Assembly (NCBI GenBank): GCA_000969725.1
Contig: JXSR01S017054.1
Length of the DNA stretch: 24,599 nt
Strand: one strand, 5' to 3'
From: Ophiothrix spiculata
Taxonomy: Eukaryota; Echinodermata; Ophiuroidea; Amphilepidida; Ophiotrichidae
Part shown: piece after piece, positions 1 to 8,500 of the stretch
How the letters are laid out: each line of letters begins with the position of its first letter
Position numbering within the stretch: position 1 is the first letter of the stretch
Made by a program: the position numbers and the translations under genes
Notes under the pieces: generated by a model
Told to the model about the DNA's origin: nothing
Database searches by the model: none
What the model saw: the letters and a program-made list of their open reading frames with translations, nothing else

Positions 1-400
1 AAAAAATCAAGAAGAAAGAAAGAGAAGGAAAGGAAATTGTAAATTTTCCCTTTGTTTTGATCCTTTAAATATGAAAAATCAAAAAAAATTGCGCGCTTCG
101 CGCAACATTTCAGTAAAAGATTGCATTTTTTCCGCAAATTTCACAATTTTTAGCTGAAAATTAGCCGATTTGGCAACATTTTTCCGCGCATTACAAAATG
201 TCATAATTTTCCTCCGACGACTTTTGCTAAAAATAATTAGCCGTCCCCTCCTAAAATGTCAACCTTCCGCCGCCAATGTATATTAGACTTCCATGTTAAT
301 GAAATGAGTCCTGGAATATGTTAACCTAATATTTGAATTCATGTACATTTCCAGTTCAACTCCTTCGATGGTCGTAACGCAGGTCGAGAATGAAATATTT
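1..400. other. Non-coding AT-rich intronic or intergenic DNA
   Basis: No coding exon is recognised. The stretch contains the palindrome GCGCGCTTCGCGC near 91-103 and a run of short AT-rich words. It looks like old repeat sequence, but neither ends nor target duplications are visible, so no family is assigned. Confidence 0.4.
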
Positions 401-417
401 ATCAGATGGGTTTTAGT

Positions 418-590
418 TTCCCCTCGTTCAAGTGTATGTTGCTTCAACACCCTGTAACAGGAGTTCTGCTATGTCATCGGCGAAATCGACATCATAAAGT
501 CGACATTCTAGGTGTCATCTGGTCTGCTCCTTCTGGGCTCCAACAGAATCCCTGTTTCATTGCTAGTATCTGCGAGCAAGTGCAAAATGT
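418..590 (-). mobile_element. LINE reverse transcriptase fragment (LINE-C copy 1)
   Basis: The minus strand reads NETGILLEPRRSRPDD and then, in a shifted frame, DVDFADDIAELL, the catalytic FADD box of a non-LTR reverse transcriptase. The block from about 490 to 585 is nearly the same as 4920-5010, which lies in a longer fragment of the same LINE. It is a small 5'- and 3'-truncated piece sitting in the intron about 50 bp upstream of the first ankyrin exon. The frame is broken, so it is not functional. The clade is uncertain; the LQG-LAP style of the longer copy suggests an RTE-like or related group. Confidence 0.7.
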
Positions 591-639
591 ATATAAACTT
601 AATATTATTTATTACTTTTGTATATTTGTATCTTTGCAG

Positions 640-738
640 AAAGGAGTGACTGCGTTGATGCTGGCAGCGTATCGTGGTCACACAGACATTGTAAAATATC
701 TGGTGGATTCCAATGCTACATTGGATATACCAGATGAG
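640..738 (+). CDS. Ankyrin repeat exon 1 of ANK-ZU5-UPA gene (partial gene)
   Basis: This 99-nt exon codes for exactly one 33-residue ankyrin repeat, with the TALMLAAYRGHTDIVKYLVD core matching the family pattern TALHLAA..GH.EIV..LL. Ankyrin repeats form helix-turn-helix stacks used for protein binding. The acceptor is TTTGCAG ending at 639 and the reading phase is 0 on both sides. The donor after GAG is GCAAGTAGA, a GC rather than GT donor with an otherwise perfect consensus. Further repeats and the start codon must lie upstream of the window. The 128-residue open frame that starts at 406 runs through intron and LINE sequence and is not the real protein start. Confidence 0.85.
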
Positions 739-1397
739 GCAAGTAGAGATGTTCATATTTTCAAGTATTGTTTGTGTAAGGAAACAATATAGTTAACCCT
801 CATTTTTAAGGATGAGGTGAGTTGGTGAACTCTCCTTAACAATTGATCGCTGATTGCACCAAAACAAGAAACATAGCGGGCTTTTGAATTTAAATAATTA
901 TATTTACGTCGTCAACGTTGGATGAATACGAATAAAGGCTTCAATGGGTAAGGTTAAGACTCACATGGACGCATGCGTTGATAGGATCAATAAATGATGC
1001 TTTATTGTACATTAACTTATAAAATTCAAAATTCCTTAGATGAACGATTTTTTAAGTGGTTATTCTCGTAAAATGTGGCCTTAAGTATTTTTGACGTCAT
1101 ATTTGCGCAACGGCTTGTCCGGATTTTATCATCTTGGTATGAATAGAAGAAAGAGACCCTGCTCTATACTATCAAGTTAAAAAACACACCAAACTTTAAG
1201 ACTTGCTCTAACTGTTCATTATTTTTTTCATCAAAACTACTCTGAATGCGACTATTGCTCTTTATAATCGAGGCTATAAATGATGCTAGTTTTAGAAAAA
1301 AATTTCAAATTTCTGATGAGTGATAATGTCAAAGTTAGTACCTCGTAACATGAGGTAAAATATTATTTTCATTATTATTATTTGTATTTCTTTTAAG
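739..1397 (+). other. Intron with GC donor (no gene seen)
   Basis: This GC-AG intron joins the first two ankyrin exons and ends in TTTTAAG at 1397. It carries a TTAACCCT word at 793 but no G run next to it. No other gene, repeat with ends, or RNA is recognised. Confidence 0.6.
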
Positions 1398-1496
1398 GAT
1401 GGAGATACTGCATTGATAGTAGCTTCTTCCAAAATGCACTTAGACACTGTTCGGTGTTTGGTTGATTCCAAGGCCGATATAGATGTTCAAAACAAG
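1398..1496 (+). CDS. Ankyrin repeat exon 2 of ANK-ZU5-UPA gene
   Basis: This second 99-nt, phase-0 exon codes for one 33-residue ankyrin repeat that begins DGDTALIVASSKMHLD and ends with the typical LVDSKADIDVQNK turn. The GH of the usual repeat is MH here, so it is somewhat diverged. The acceptor is AAG at 1395-1397. The donor after AAG is GCAAGTAGT, again a GC donor and nearly the same as that of the previous exon. Length, phase and donor fit an exon-by-exon duplication history. Confidence 0.85.
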
Positions 1497-1844
1497 GCAA
1501 GTAGTAATTTAGTATCTGTTCCCTCATAACTGCCCGTACAATATCAGTGACTAGGCTGTGTGCAAGTCACGACCAGGTAGAAGGACCAGGAAGAAGAAGC
1601 TAATTTAAGACCTCTAGTCATCAAACATGGATTAATTCATCAAGGAGCTGGTGTTTTTAAATAAGTAGCATACATGTCAACATTTTCAAATTTTGACTCG
1701 GGAGACTTCTTTAATCAGCGGCGTAGCTAGAAGAGTGCAAATGGGGTGGGTTGGGGGCAATCCCCACCTGAAAGAAGCCATGTGAAGAAGCCTGTAAATT
1801 CAGGAAAAGTACAGGTCAAACTGCAATACCACCAATCTGCTGTA
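1497..1844 (+). other. Intron start with repeat-like patch
   Basis: This is the start of the second GC-AG intron. The part around 1690-1780 (GGGAGACTT, GGCGTAGCTAG, then a G-rich and C-rich pair near 1741-1766) resembles generic dispersed repeat sequence, but no ends are visible. No gene is seen. Confidence 0.35.
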
Positions 1845-1846
1845 TA

Positions 1847-2135
1847 AGGCCCAAAGCATAGACGGTCTCCAAACATTATTTTTCTACCAAACATTTGGTC
1901 TTGACGTCAAGATGATGAGTAACTCCATAACAAAATAACAAAATAACTTCAACACCGAGTTGAGACCAAATAAAACATCGCCCTAGATTGCACATGTTAT
2001 TAAAAATGTCATATACATTGGACCAAATGTTTGTTACCCGTTCATATTTTAAATTCGATGGCAAATATTTGGTGACGTCACGACCAAATGTTTGGTAGGA
2101 ACAAATTTTTTGGAGGCCGACTATGATTTGGTCCT
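1847..2135. repeat. TA-flanked MITE with about 63-bp inverted ends
   Basis: The left end starts AGGCCCAAAGCATAGACGG and the reverse complement of the right end starts AGGACCAAATCATAGTCGG. The similarity continues inward for about 60 bp through TACCAAACATTTGGTC and TGACGTCA in both arms. A TA lies directly outside each end (1845-1846 and 2136-2137), as expected for Tc1/mariner-type target duplication. At 289 bp with no coding potential it is a non-autonomous element. The superfamily is inferred only from the TA. Confidence 0.75.
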
Positions 2136-2346
2136 TAAGGATACGTGAACAAACTTATGCTTTGCTCGATCTATTTAAACGCATTGAATCTCAAATCATT
2201 TGGAACGGTCACGCTTTCTTTAATTCGTACCTATATTGATTGGAAGTTCGAGTCTTTAGGTCAATACATACTTCTTATGGGCTACCAAACATTAGGTGCA
2301 TCAAGTCTTTGTCATCTTATAATCTGATATATAGTTACAATGTAGG

Positions 2347-2568
2347 CTTGGTGATGAAAAATCAATACTCCACCAAATTTTCTTTGCTTTGTGATTTTCA
2401 ACACCAATCATCCGTTATTGATTAGAAGATGCATTGAAACTGATGTAATAACAGACTTGTTGCACCAAATGTTTGATAGCTCAAAAAAGTATGAATTGAG
2501 CTTTAAGGTGAAAACCAACTATTTTGAGCTATCAAACATTTGGTGCAACAAGTTTTTTGTTATTACAT
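2347..2568. repeat. Nested hairpin-forming inverted repeats
   Basis: The arms at about 2443-2486 and 2522-2568 are inverted copies (TTGCACCAAATGTTTGATAG against its complement, extended by TGTAATAAC) around a loop of about 35 nt. A shorter inverted pair, TTGGTGATGAAAAATCA near 2350 and its complement near 2393-2409, lies just upstream. The core CCAAACATTTGG word is shared with the MITE at 1847-2135, so this may be a related foldback element. No target duplication was found. Confidence 0.65.
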
Positions 2569-2662
2569 TAATTATTAACAGCATTGTTACATTGGAATCG
2601 AGCCATGGCTTCTTGAGTACCAACATAACATCTGAGAACATTGATCTAATTATAAATTTGTA

Positions 2663-2748
2663 TGTTTTATTCGATGACGTATGTCAATTTGTCGTCAGCA
2701 TAGACTGTTTTATTCGATGACCTACGTCATTTTGTCGTCAGCATAGAA
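2663..2748. repeat. 43-bp tandem duplication, two copies
   Basis: Units 2663-2705 and 2706-2748 both begin TGTTTTATTCGATGAC and contain TTTGTCGTCAGCATAGA. They differ at only a few positions, so the duplication is fairly recent or homogenised. Confidence 0.8.
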
Positions 2749-3009
2749 TATTCTATGCACAAATTTCTATACAATAGTGGAGTCTGCACCAGACCTTCTT
2801 GTGTAATTTATAATTCATGTACCATCTGACACTTTAAAAAGCGCCCTGTAGCGCAAAAAATCAAGATTCATCATTTTAAGACCTTTAAAAAAATATCGAA
2901 ATTCTGACCGTCAATCCAGGAACAGAGCTTTGGTTTGAGCTCATGTGATATTTAAATATAATACTTTTTTACCAACCATTACGAAACTTTCGTGGTCGTT
3001 TCCTTACAG

Positions 3010-3108
3010 AACGGGAATACTGCATTACAGGTTGCTGAAGCTCGGGGTCACACAGACATTGTAAGGTACCTGACTGCTTCAATAGCTGAATTAAAAACAC
3101 AACATGAG
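3010..3108 (+). CDS. Ankyrin repeat exon 3 of ANK-ZU5-UPA gene
   Basis: This third 99-nt, phase-0 exon codes for one ankyrin repeat starting NGNTALQVAEARGHTDIVRY. Its C-terminal half (LTASIAELKTQHE) departs from the ankyrin consensus, as is common for the capping repeat at the end of an array. The acceptor is CCTTACAG at 3009. The donor after GAG is GCAAGTAGT, a third GC donor in a row. The next coding exon is the short linker at 3422. Confidence 0.85.
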
Positions 3109-3421
3109 GCAAGTAGTGATTCCAATATAGGTCCAATGATACTTCAAAAGTAAGTAAATTATCATACATGATTACCCTGTAGAGGCGGGGGGTTTAACTG
3201 TCCAGTTGAGCGTGAGGTTTTTAGAGGAGTCATGGAATTCTATGTCTTAGTACTATAATACTTTTGGGGGAGGAAAAGAAATGTTATTCTCTTTGTGTAA
3301 GATTAACTGAGCACAGTTTTAGAAATCATTCAATTCGTCGTGAAACGATTTATCTCTAAAGAAACAATAAAAATGACACTATTAGCCCATTTAAATAGAT
3401 TGAAACTGCATTCACTTTCAG

Positions 3422-3470
3422 GAAAATTACATAATGAAAGCAGAAGAGTATCCCACGAGCACTAAACCAG
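3422..3470 (+). CDS. Short linker exon between ankyrin and ZU5 parts
   Basis: A 49-nt exon is bounded by a good acceptor (CACTTTCAG, ending 3421) and a GT donor (GTACGTGTG, from 3471). It enters in phase 0 and leaves in phase 1, reading ENYIMKAEEYPTSTKP plus one base. That base pairs with the first two bases of the ZU5 exon to make a Glu codon, so the phases fit on both sides. It is too short for independent proof; the support is splice sites and phase. Confidence 0.6.
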
Positions 3471-4684
3471 GTACGTGTGACATTTCTATAATAACATATT
3501 ATATTATTTCATAATAGTAGACCACAATAAGGTCTTTTAAGCAATTCCAACTTCTTACGTATGTAGCGGGAGGTGGGTTGGTCGATGGTACGGATTCAGT
3601 GTCCAGCCAAACATAAACGGCATTGCCTGATTGCTGAAAGTATTGGAGGGATATCACCAGGGCATCGAAATAAATTTGGCTGTCTGGGAGCATGAAGTAA
3701 TTCTGAAATATTTTATGCAAGAAATTAACTGTTTGAGAAGCTTGCCGCGAAGTCGCTAAGCCCTAGTGGGTGGGGTCCAGGGGGCTCCAACCCCAGAAGC
3801 TCTTGGGTTTTAAGTATACTTGAGGGCAAAAATCAGCATCGAGAGCCCATATTTTTCAATTTTGTAGCATGTTGAAAAACATTTTAGAAATGCTATGTAG
3901 TTAAGCTGAGTACAAAATTACTGTTACCTAAAGAAACAACAAATGATAGCTTTTTAGGTCAAAAGTAAAAGTCCTGCAAAACTTTTTAACCTGTGAACCA
4001 AACAGTGTTATTAACCAATTATAGATGAAAACATATAGATATGGGTAATTAATAAATTTCAAAAACAGATACATTGATAACTCATTGAGTTCAACTTCAG
4101 CAGCGTGGAATAGAAGACCAGGTTTGATCACACAATCAGCGTGTTGGGTTTGCAACTCTAGTAACAGCTCGACAAACAATGCACATGTTTTTGTTTAATA
4201 GCATTTTAGCAGAAAAAAATACAAACTGTAGTTCATGAATTTAATCATTAAAGGGTTAAATGGAAAAAAATTAACTTGACTTTATTTTTTTACGCTAAAA
4301 TTGATAACACCTCCCGCTTTATTATTTATGACATCAACATCAACTGTTCTGCTAGAAATTGCTCCACACGGGAGCAGGGTAGGACAGCACAATAATAATA
4401 AATTACTGGTATTGATATTGTTACACTGTACTGTTTTAACAGTACAGTAACCATGATAACATTTAAACACATATTATTTTTGATGTGATCTTGTAGAAAT
4501 CAGAAAATATTAATCTTTTTTTCCTAAGATTTTTCAAAAAAAAATTCTTCATTTTTTTTTTTTTTGACTGCCTCATGATTTTTTCCGCCGGCCGTGATTT
4601 TTTTTCTGGGAGCAGCGCTCCCGTGGATTTCGAAGCCCTGGATATCACCATAAACTATGTGTTTGGAATATTATCTTTTCAACT
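3471..4684. other. Intronic DNA, no gene recognised
   Basis: Open frames here are short and unlike known proteins. Small GC-rich patches around 3750-3800 (GGGGTCCAGGGGGCTCC) and 4590-4640 (GGGAGCAGCGCTCCCGTGG, a hairpin) look like scraps of dispersed repeats. An AGGGTTAA word is at 4252. Nothing else is supported. Confidence 0.4.
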
Positions 4685-5325
4685 GATGTTAAGCACTCTT
4701 CGAAAAATTTGAGTGTAGCACCCGTTTATGCGATCTTCCATTTTCTTGTTGATTGTCCCAATTTCTGAACCTTACAACAGAATACTTTCCACGCAGACTT
4801 CTGATGCAGAATCAGATGTTCGTCCTTCTAGTGAGGATTTCCAGATCTTGTGGATTTTATTGCAGGCGACCCATGCTTGTGCAACCCTACATTTAAAGTC
4901 ATGAAAAGAGTCCTGGATATGTCATAAAGTCGAAATTCTGGATGTCATCTGGTCTGCTCCTTCTGGGCTCCAACAGAATCCCTGTTTCATTGCTAATATC
5001 TGCGAGTGTATGGCGCAATAAAATTATCAAGAACTGTGGTGAAAATGTATGGGGCCGGGGCCAGTGTGTTACCTTGAAGCACACCAGTCTCTCCATCGGG
5101 TGATAAGACAATGGCTGCAGAATTGTCATAAATTACTTTAATCATCAAAACAATGGAATCAGGAATACCATAGTCACAAAGGGTGTCAAACATTCGATCT
5201 CAGTGTATGTATACGGAGTCAAAGCCTTTGGAGAAGTTAATGAACACTGCTGCCAGTGGGAGATTTTTATTTTCCATTCCTTCAATTACTCTTCTCAAGG
5301 CAAGAACATTGAATATCCACAACAA
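4685..5325 (-). mobile_element. LINE reverse transcriptase fragment (LINE-C copy 2)
   Basis: Read on the minus strand from 5325 this gives NVLALRRVIEGMENKN, then AAVFINFSKGFDSVYIH (RT motif A region), YGIPDSIVLMIKVIYDNSAA, GVLQGNTLAP (motif B), then NETGILLEPRRSRPDD. After a deletion it gives the C-terminal thumb and tail pattern DFKCRVAQAWVACNKIHKIW and a KKMEDRINGCYTQIFRRVLN end. Several stops and frame changes are present. It is a 5'-truncated, dead non-LTR element in the intron between the linker and ZU5 exons. The same family left the scrap at 418-590. The clade is not certain (RTE-like is my best guess). Confidence 0.75.
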
Positions 5326-5775
5326 AATCCACCTCGATATTTAATATACAGATAATGTTAATCGAGCTATGGCCTTTATACTATTATGGGAATATTTGAC
5401 CACATTGATTTAACCAGTCTTATCTCAAAGAACCTGAACTTTATCTACACTTGACACATTTGTTTTTGACGCAAATGTTATTTTGAATCGCCTGTGTCTT
5501 AATATGAAATGTATAGAGACATTTACTATCTGGTACCAAACTTTTAGAGCGTGAAAACACATTGACTTTTTGTAAAATAATAACGTACATATAAAAAAGT
5601 CAATGGGCAAATGAATATAAAGGGCGCTTTAACCCTCTATGTTTAACCATTTTCAGACCTATTTTTGCATATCAAACAAACGCAATTTTTGATTTCATGA
5701 AATTTGCAGGATACAACCTCCATACATGGCGCTACCTTGTCATGGTTGTTTCGGTTTATGACTCGGACTAGTTTA
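5326..5775. other. Intronic DNA with small hairpin, no gene
   Basis: An inverted pair CATTGACTTTTT at about 5561 and AAAAAAGTCAATG at about 5593 could form a hairpin. A TTAACCCT word lies at 5631 without a neighbouring G run. No coding exon is recognised. Confidence 0.4.
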
Positions 5776-5850
5776 TTAACCCTTATTCTCCTAAGCCATT
5801 TTTGTAACACGTCCTCCGAAGGGGGGGGGGGGGGAATAGCAACCCCCCAA
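5776..5850 (+). repeat. TTAACCCT end with G-run/C-run hairpin (family copy 1)
   Basis: TTAA at 5776-5779 is followed by CCCTTATTCTCC, then 41 nt after the TTAA a run of 14 G (5821-5834), eight other bases and six C. The same layout occurs at 12089-12156 (reverse) and at the window end. TTAA plus CCCT is the usual form of a piggyBac-type end with its target site. The far end of this copy was not found. Confidence 0.45.
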
Positions 5851-6449
5851 AATATTTTAGAACGGAACCCCCTATTAACTTTTTTTTACTGTTAATAGAT
5901 AGGTAGTACCCTCCCCTATCCAACGATACCAAGATAATTAAAATCGACCGAGGCGTTACGTTATTATGACGTCGTAAGTACTTTCGGATTGGAAAATCAG
6001 GCACAATTGCATTATGGCAAAAAAGGCAACCAAAATCAAAATGTTGCTATAAAAGTTCTAAATAACGGATTTATGTCGGATTTTTAATAATTAAGAAGGG
6101 AAATTATGATTCTAATATGTCGAGATGTAAAAGAGATTAGCCAAATGCCTGGGGCCGGTTGCTTTTGCGTTTTTATGAAGCAGGGGAAAACCTTAGGGGG
6201 TGTCCTCGGAAAATAAGGGCGAAATGCCCTAAATTTATCTGCTTCAGAAACAAATGTGCTAAACATGAAATGAAACCATTTCAAAGTCTTCATATGAGAA
6301 ATTGTGCTTGTGCCTAAATAATCCCGTGGGTGTGGGGGTGGTGTGTGTGTGGGGGGGGGGGGGATATTTTGTACAAACCGAATAGAATTTGACAAAAAAA
6401 TCTGTGAATCAACTAATGGAAATTTTTTCACATGCGTACTTTTTTACAG

Positions 6450-6803
6450 AGCAAGATTTCGACAAACAAGATAAAACAACTCCACTAGACACTTCCGTGA
6501 TAAGCAAAAGTCAATCTGCAGTTGTGACCAATCATGACTCCGCTACAATTGAAGTACCTGATACAGGGGCAGCACTGCACATACCAAAAGGAGCAATACC
6601 GCCTAGTCAAGAAGTTCGGATCACAGTATCTGTTCACTGGGGATTGGACTACAGACCACTGCAAGAAGATGCATTTGCTATTGGACCTGCTGTATTCTGT
6701 GAACCTCCCGGCGTGACATTCGACAGACCTGTGGTTCTTTCTGTCCCTCATTCAGCGGAAGATTTAGCCTTGAAGCACTTGAAGATTTTAACAATTTCAT
6801 CAA
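6450..6803 (+). CDS. ZU5 domain exon of ANK-ZU5-UPA gene
   Basis: This exon holds nearly a whole ZU5 domain: ATIEVPDTGAALHIPKGAIP, an EVRITVSVHW strand, GPAVFCEPPGVTFDRPVVLS and VPHSAEDL all match the family's landmarks (PdtG..l.iPkGAi, P.V.C.PpG..F..PV.L..PH). ZU5 domains occur in ankyrins, UNC5, PIDD and ZO-1, usually followed by UPA and a death domain, and bind cytoskeletal or signalling partners. The acceptor TTTTTTACAG ends at 6449. The donor GTAGGT after TCATCAA was chosen over a later GT because it gives phase 1, the phase the next exon needs without hitting a stop. Confidence 0.88.
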
Positions 6804-8049
6804 GTAGGTGTTGAATTCAATGTTCTTTTTGCCCTCTAGGGTTATATAACAGATTTTGAACTAAAATGATTTATAGTAAACACAACATAAAATGAAAGCG
6901 TTTTCAAAAGACTATAACACAAAAACTAAACATATGTAAGCCAAATCATTTGGAGGGTATTATTATCTACCTAAAACAAACCCAATAAAGCAAAAAATAA
7001 AAAAAAAATAAAAAAAAAACATGAGTGACAGGGCTTCTTTATTTTTAGCACTTTCTAGTATTGCTTTAATTATAAAGTTAGCCGTTAGTTCGGAAGATGT
7101 TTTTTTTTACTTAGATGTCGGCGGCTTATGACATCTTAAAAGGTATTGAGGATGTCATATACCGTCAGGGACCATTCCACACTCACCACAACCCTATTTT
7201 GGTAAATTGAGGGCGTTGAAAGATCATTCAGTTGTGCTTTGCTTCCAAGCATTCTCTTGGCTCATTCAAGCGAGACCAACACATTTAATTACCTGCTTAT
7301 CACACTTGAGTAGAGAAATGACCTTGAAAAAAAAAGGGGGGGGGGGGCAAATCAAATTTGACTTAAAAATCACGTGTTTGACCCACTTTTGTTGTTGCCC
7401 CCTCACAAGTACATGAGAAATAATAATTATTTGATCACATTTGGAGATCCATATCACACCCAACAAGATTACCTATAATATCTGACCAAAAGCATCATAA
7501 GTTCCCAGATAATTTCATCATAAATTGACTTTTATATAAACAAAAAGAGGTAGCATATTTTTATTCCAACTATATGAGCAACCATGGATGTATTCAATAT
7601 CATTTTGCACTTACAGAAAAATTAGAACTTTTAACGCTCAAATCTCAGAAATAATATTACATATTACATACTTAATCCAATGCGGTTTTATTTGCCATTT
7701 TAATCAAAGATGTCGCAACTCAGTGTTTTTAGTTTTCAGAATTATAAATAGCTGCATGCTGATATTGTACCAGTCAGTGTTTATCGATTATTGTCTGACT
7801 CTTGCCTTCCAGTACTTATATTATCTAAAAACAATTTCTTTGAAACTGAAGAGATCATTCTCAAAAACCGATAAAAACCATTTCCATAAAAAATTGAGGA
7901 ATACGTTACCTTACTTACTGTCCAAATCATTTTTTGTCAAAACTCGACAACTCCATGTACTTTTGCCCGCCAAAGTACAGCTATTTCACAAAACCCGATA
8001 AACGCCATCATCGTTTCATAGCAAGTCACGATAAATCCATTCAGCCATA
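6804..8049. other. Intronic DNA, no gene recognised
   Basis: The 137-residue open frame at 7588-8001 has no recognisable motif and an AT-driven composition, so it is not called. An A-run followed by a G-run sits at about 7327-7347. No element ends were found. Confidence 0.4.
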
Positions 8050-8372
8050 CAGAGGGCGGAATTGATATCACGTGATTCCAACATGGCGACTTCCATGGAC
8101 GGTGTTTATCTTAGCGACGCATGATGGGTCATGCGCAGTGCTGTGAATCAGACGTCTTCTGAACATCGGAGATTTTAGGGCTCAAATATCATCTTTTTGA
8201 AGCCCCATCCACCACAAATAATTATCACCAGGAGTTATCTAAACACCAGAGATAAATTTGGGCTCAGTAGTGATATTTTATGCTGGACTTTTAGCAAGAT
8301 TTCTGACAGATTGTTTTTCGACCACCGGGACCACCTGGATTTCCAATCAACGCACCACGCTACACAACCAAG

Positions 8373-8426
8373 ATGGCTACTCTTTTGTCAGAAGAGGAAA
8401 CTAAGATAGCCGAAATGGATGCTTAA
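8373..8426 (+). other. Upstream short ORF in LINE-A leader
   Basis: ATGGCTACTCTT starts a 17-codon frame (MATLLSEEETKIAEMDA) with a strong start context (A at -3, G at +4). It ends 74 nt before the first ATG of the main frame. It could restrain translation of the main frame or be a remnant of an older first ORF. No function is shown. Confidence 0.35.
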
Positions 8427-8500
8427 TCGCCCGATGGCCGGGCGCGGGTAATGTAGTTCTGGTAAAGTGGGGGGACCCTCTATAGCCTGCCACTTTCATT

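Noticed and set aside
406-792. 128-residue plus-strand ORF
   Set aside because: It joins LINE and intron sequence to the ankyrin exon; only 640-738 is an exon.
791-4260. TTAACCCT at 793 and AGGGTTAA at 4252 as the two ends of one element
   Set aside because: The interval would contain two ankyrin exons of the host gene in order, and neither end has the G run seen in the other copies.
6340-6366. GT-rich then G-run tract as a fourth TTAA family copy
   Set aside because: There is a long G run but no TTAACCCT about 40 nt before it, so it was treated as simple sequence.
7588-8001. 137-residue plus-strand ORF
   Set aside because: AT-driven composition, no motif, and no matching splice sites for the host gene.
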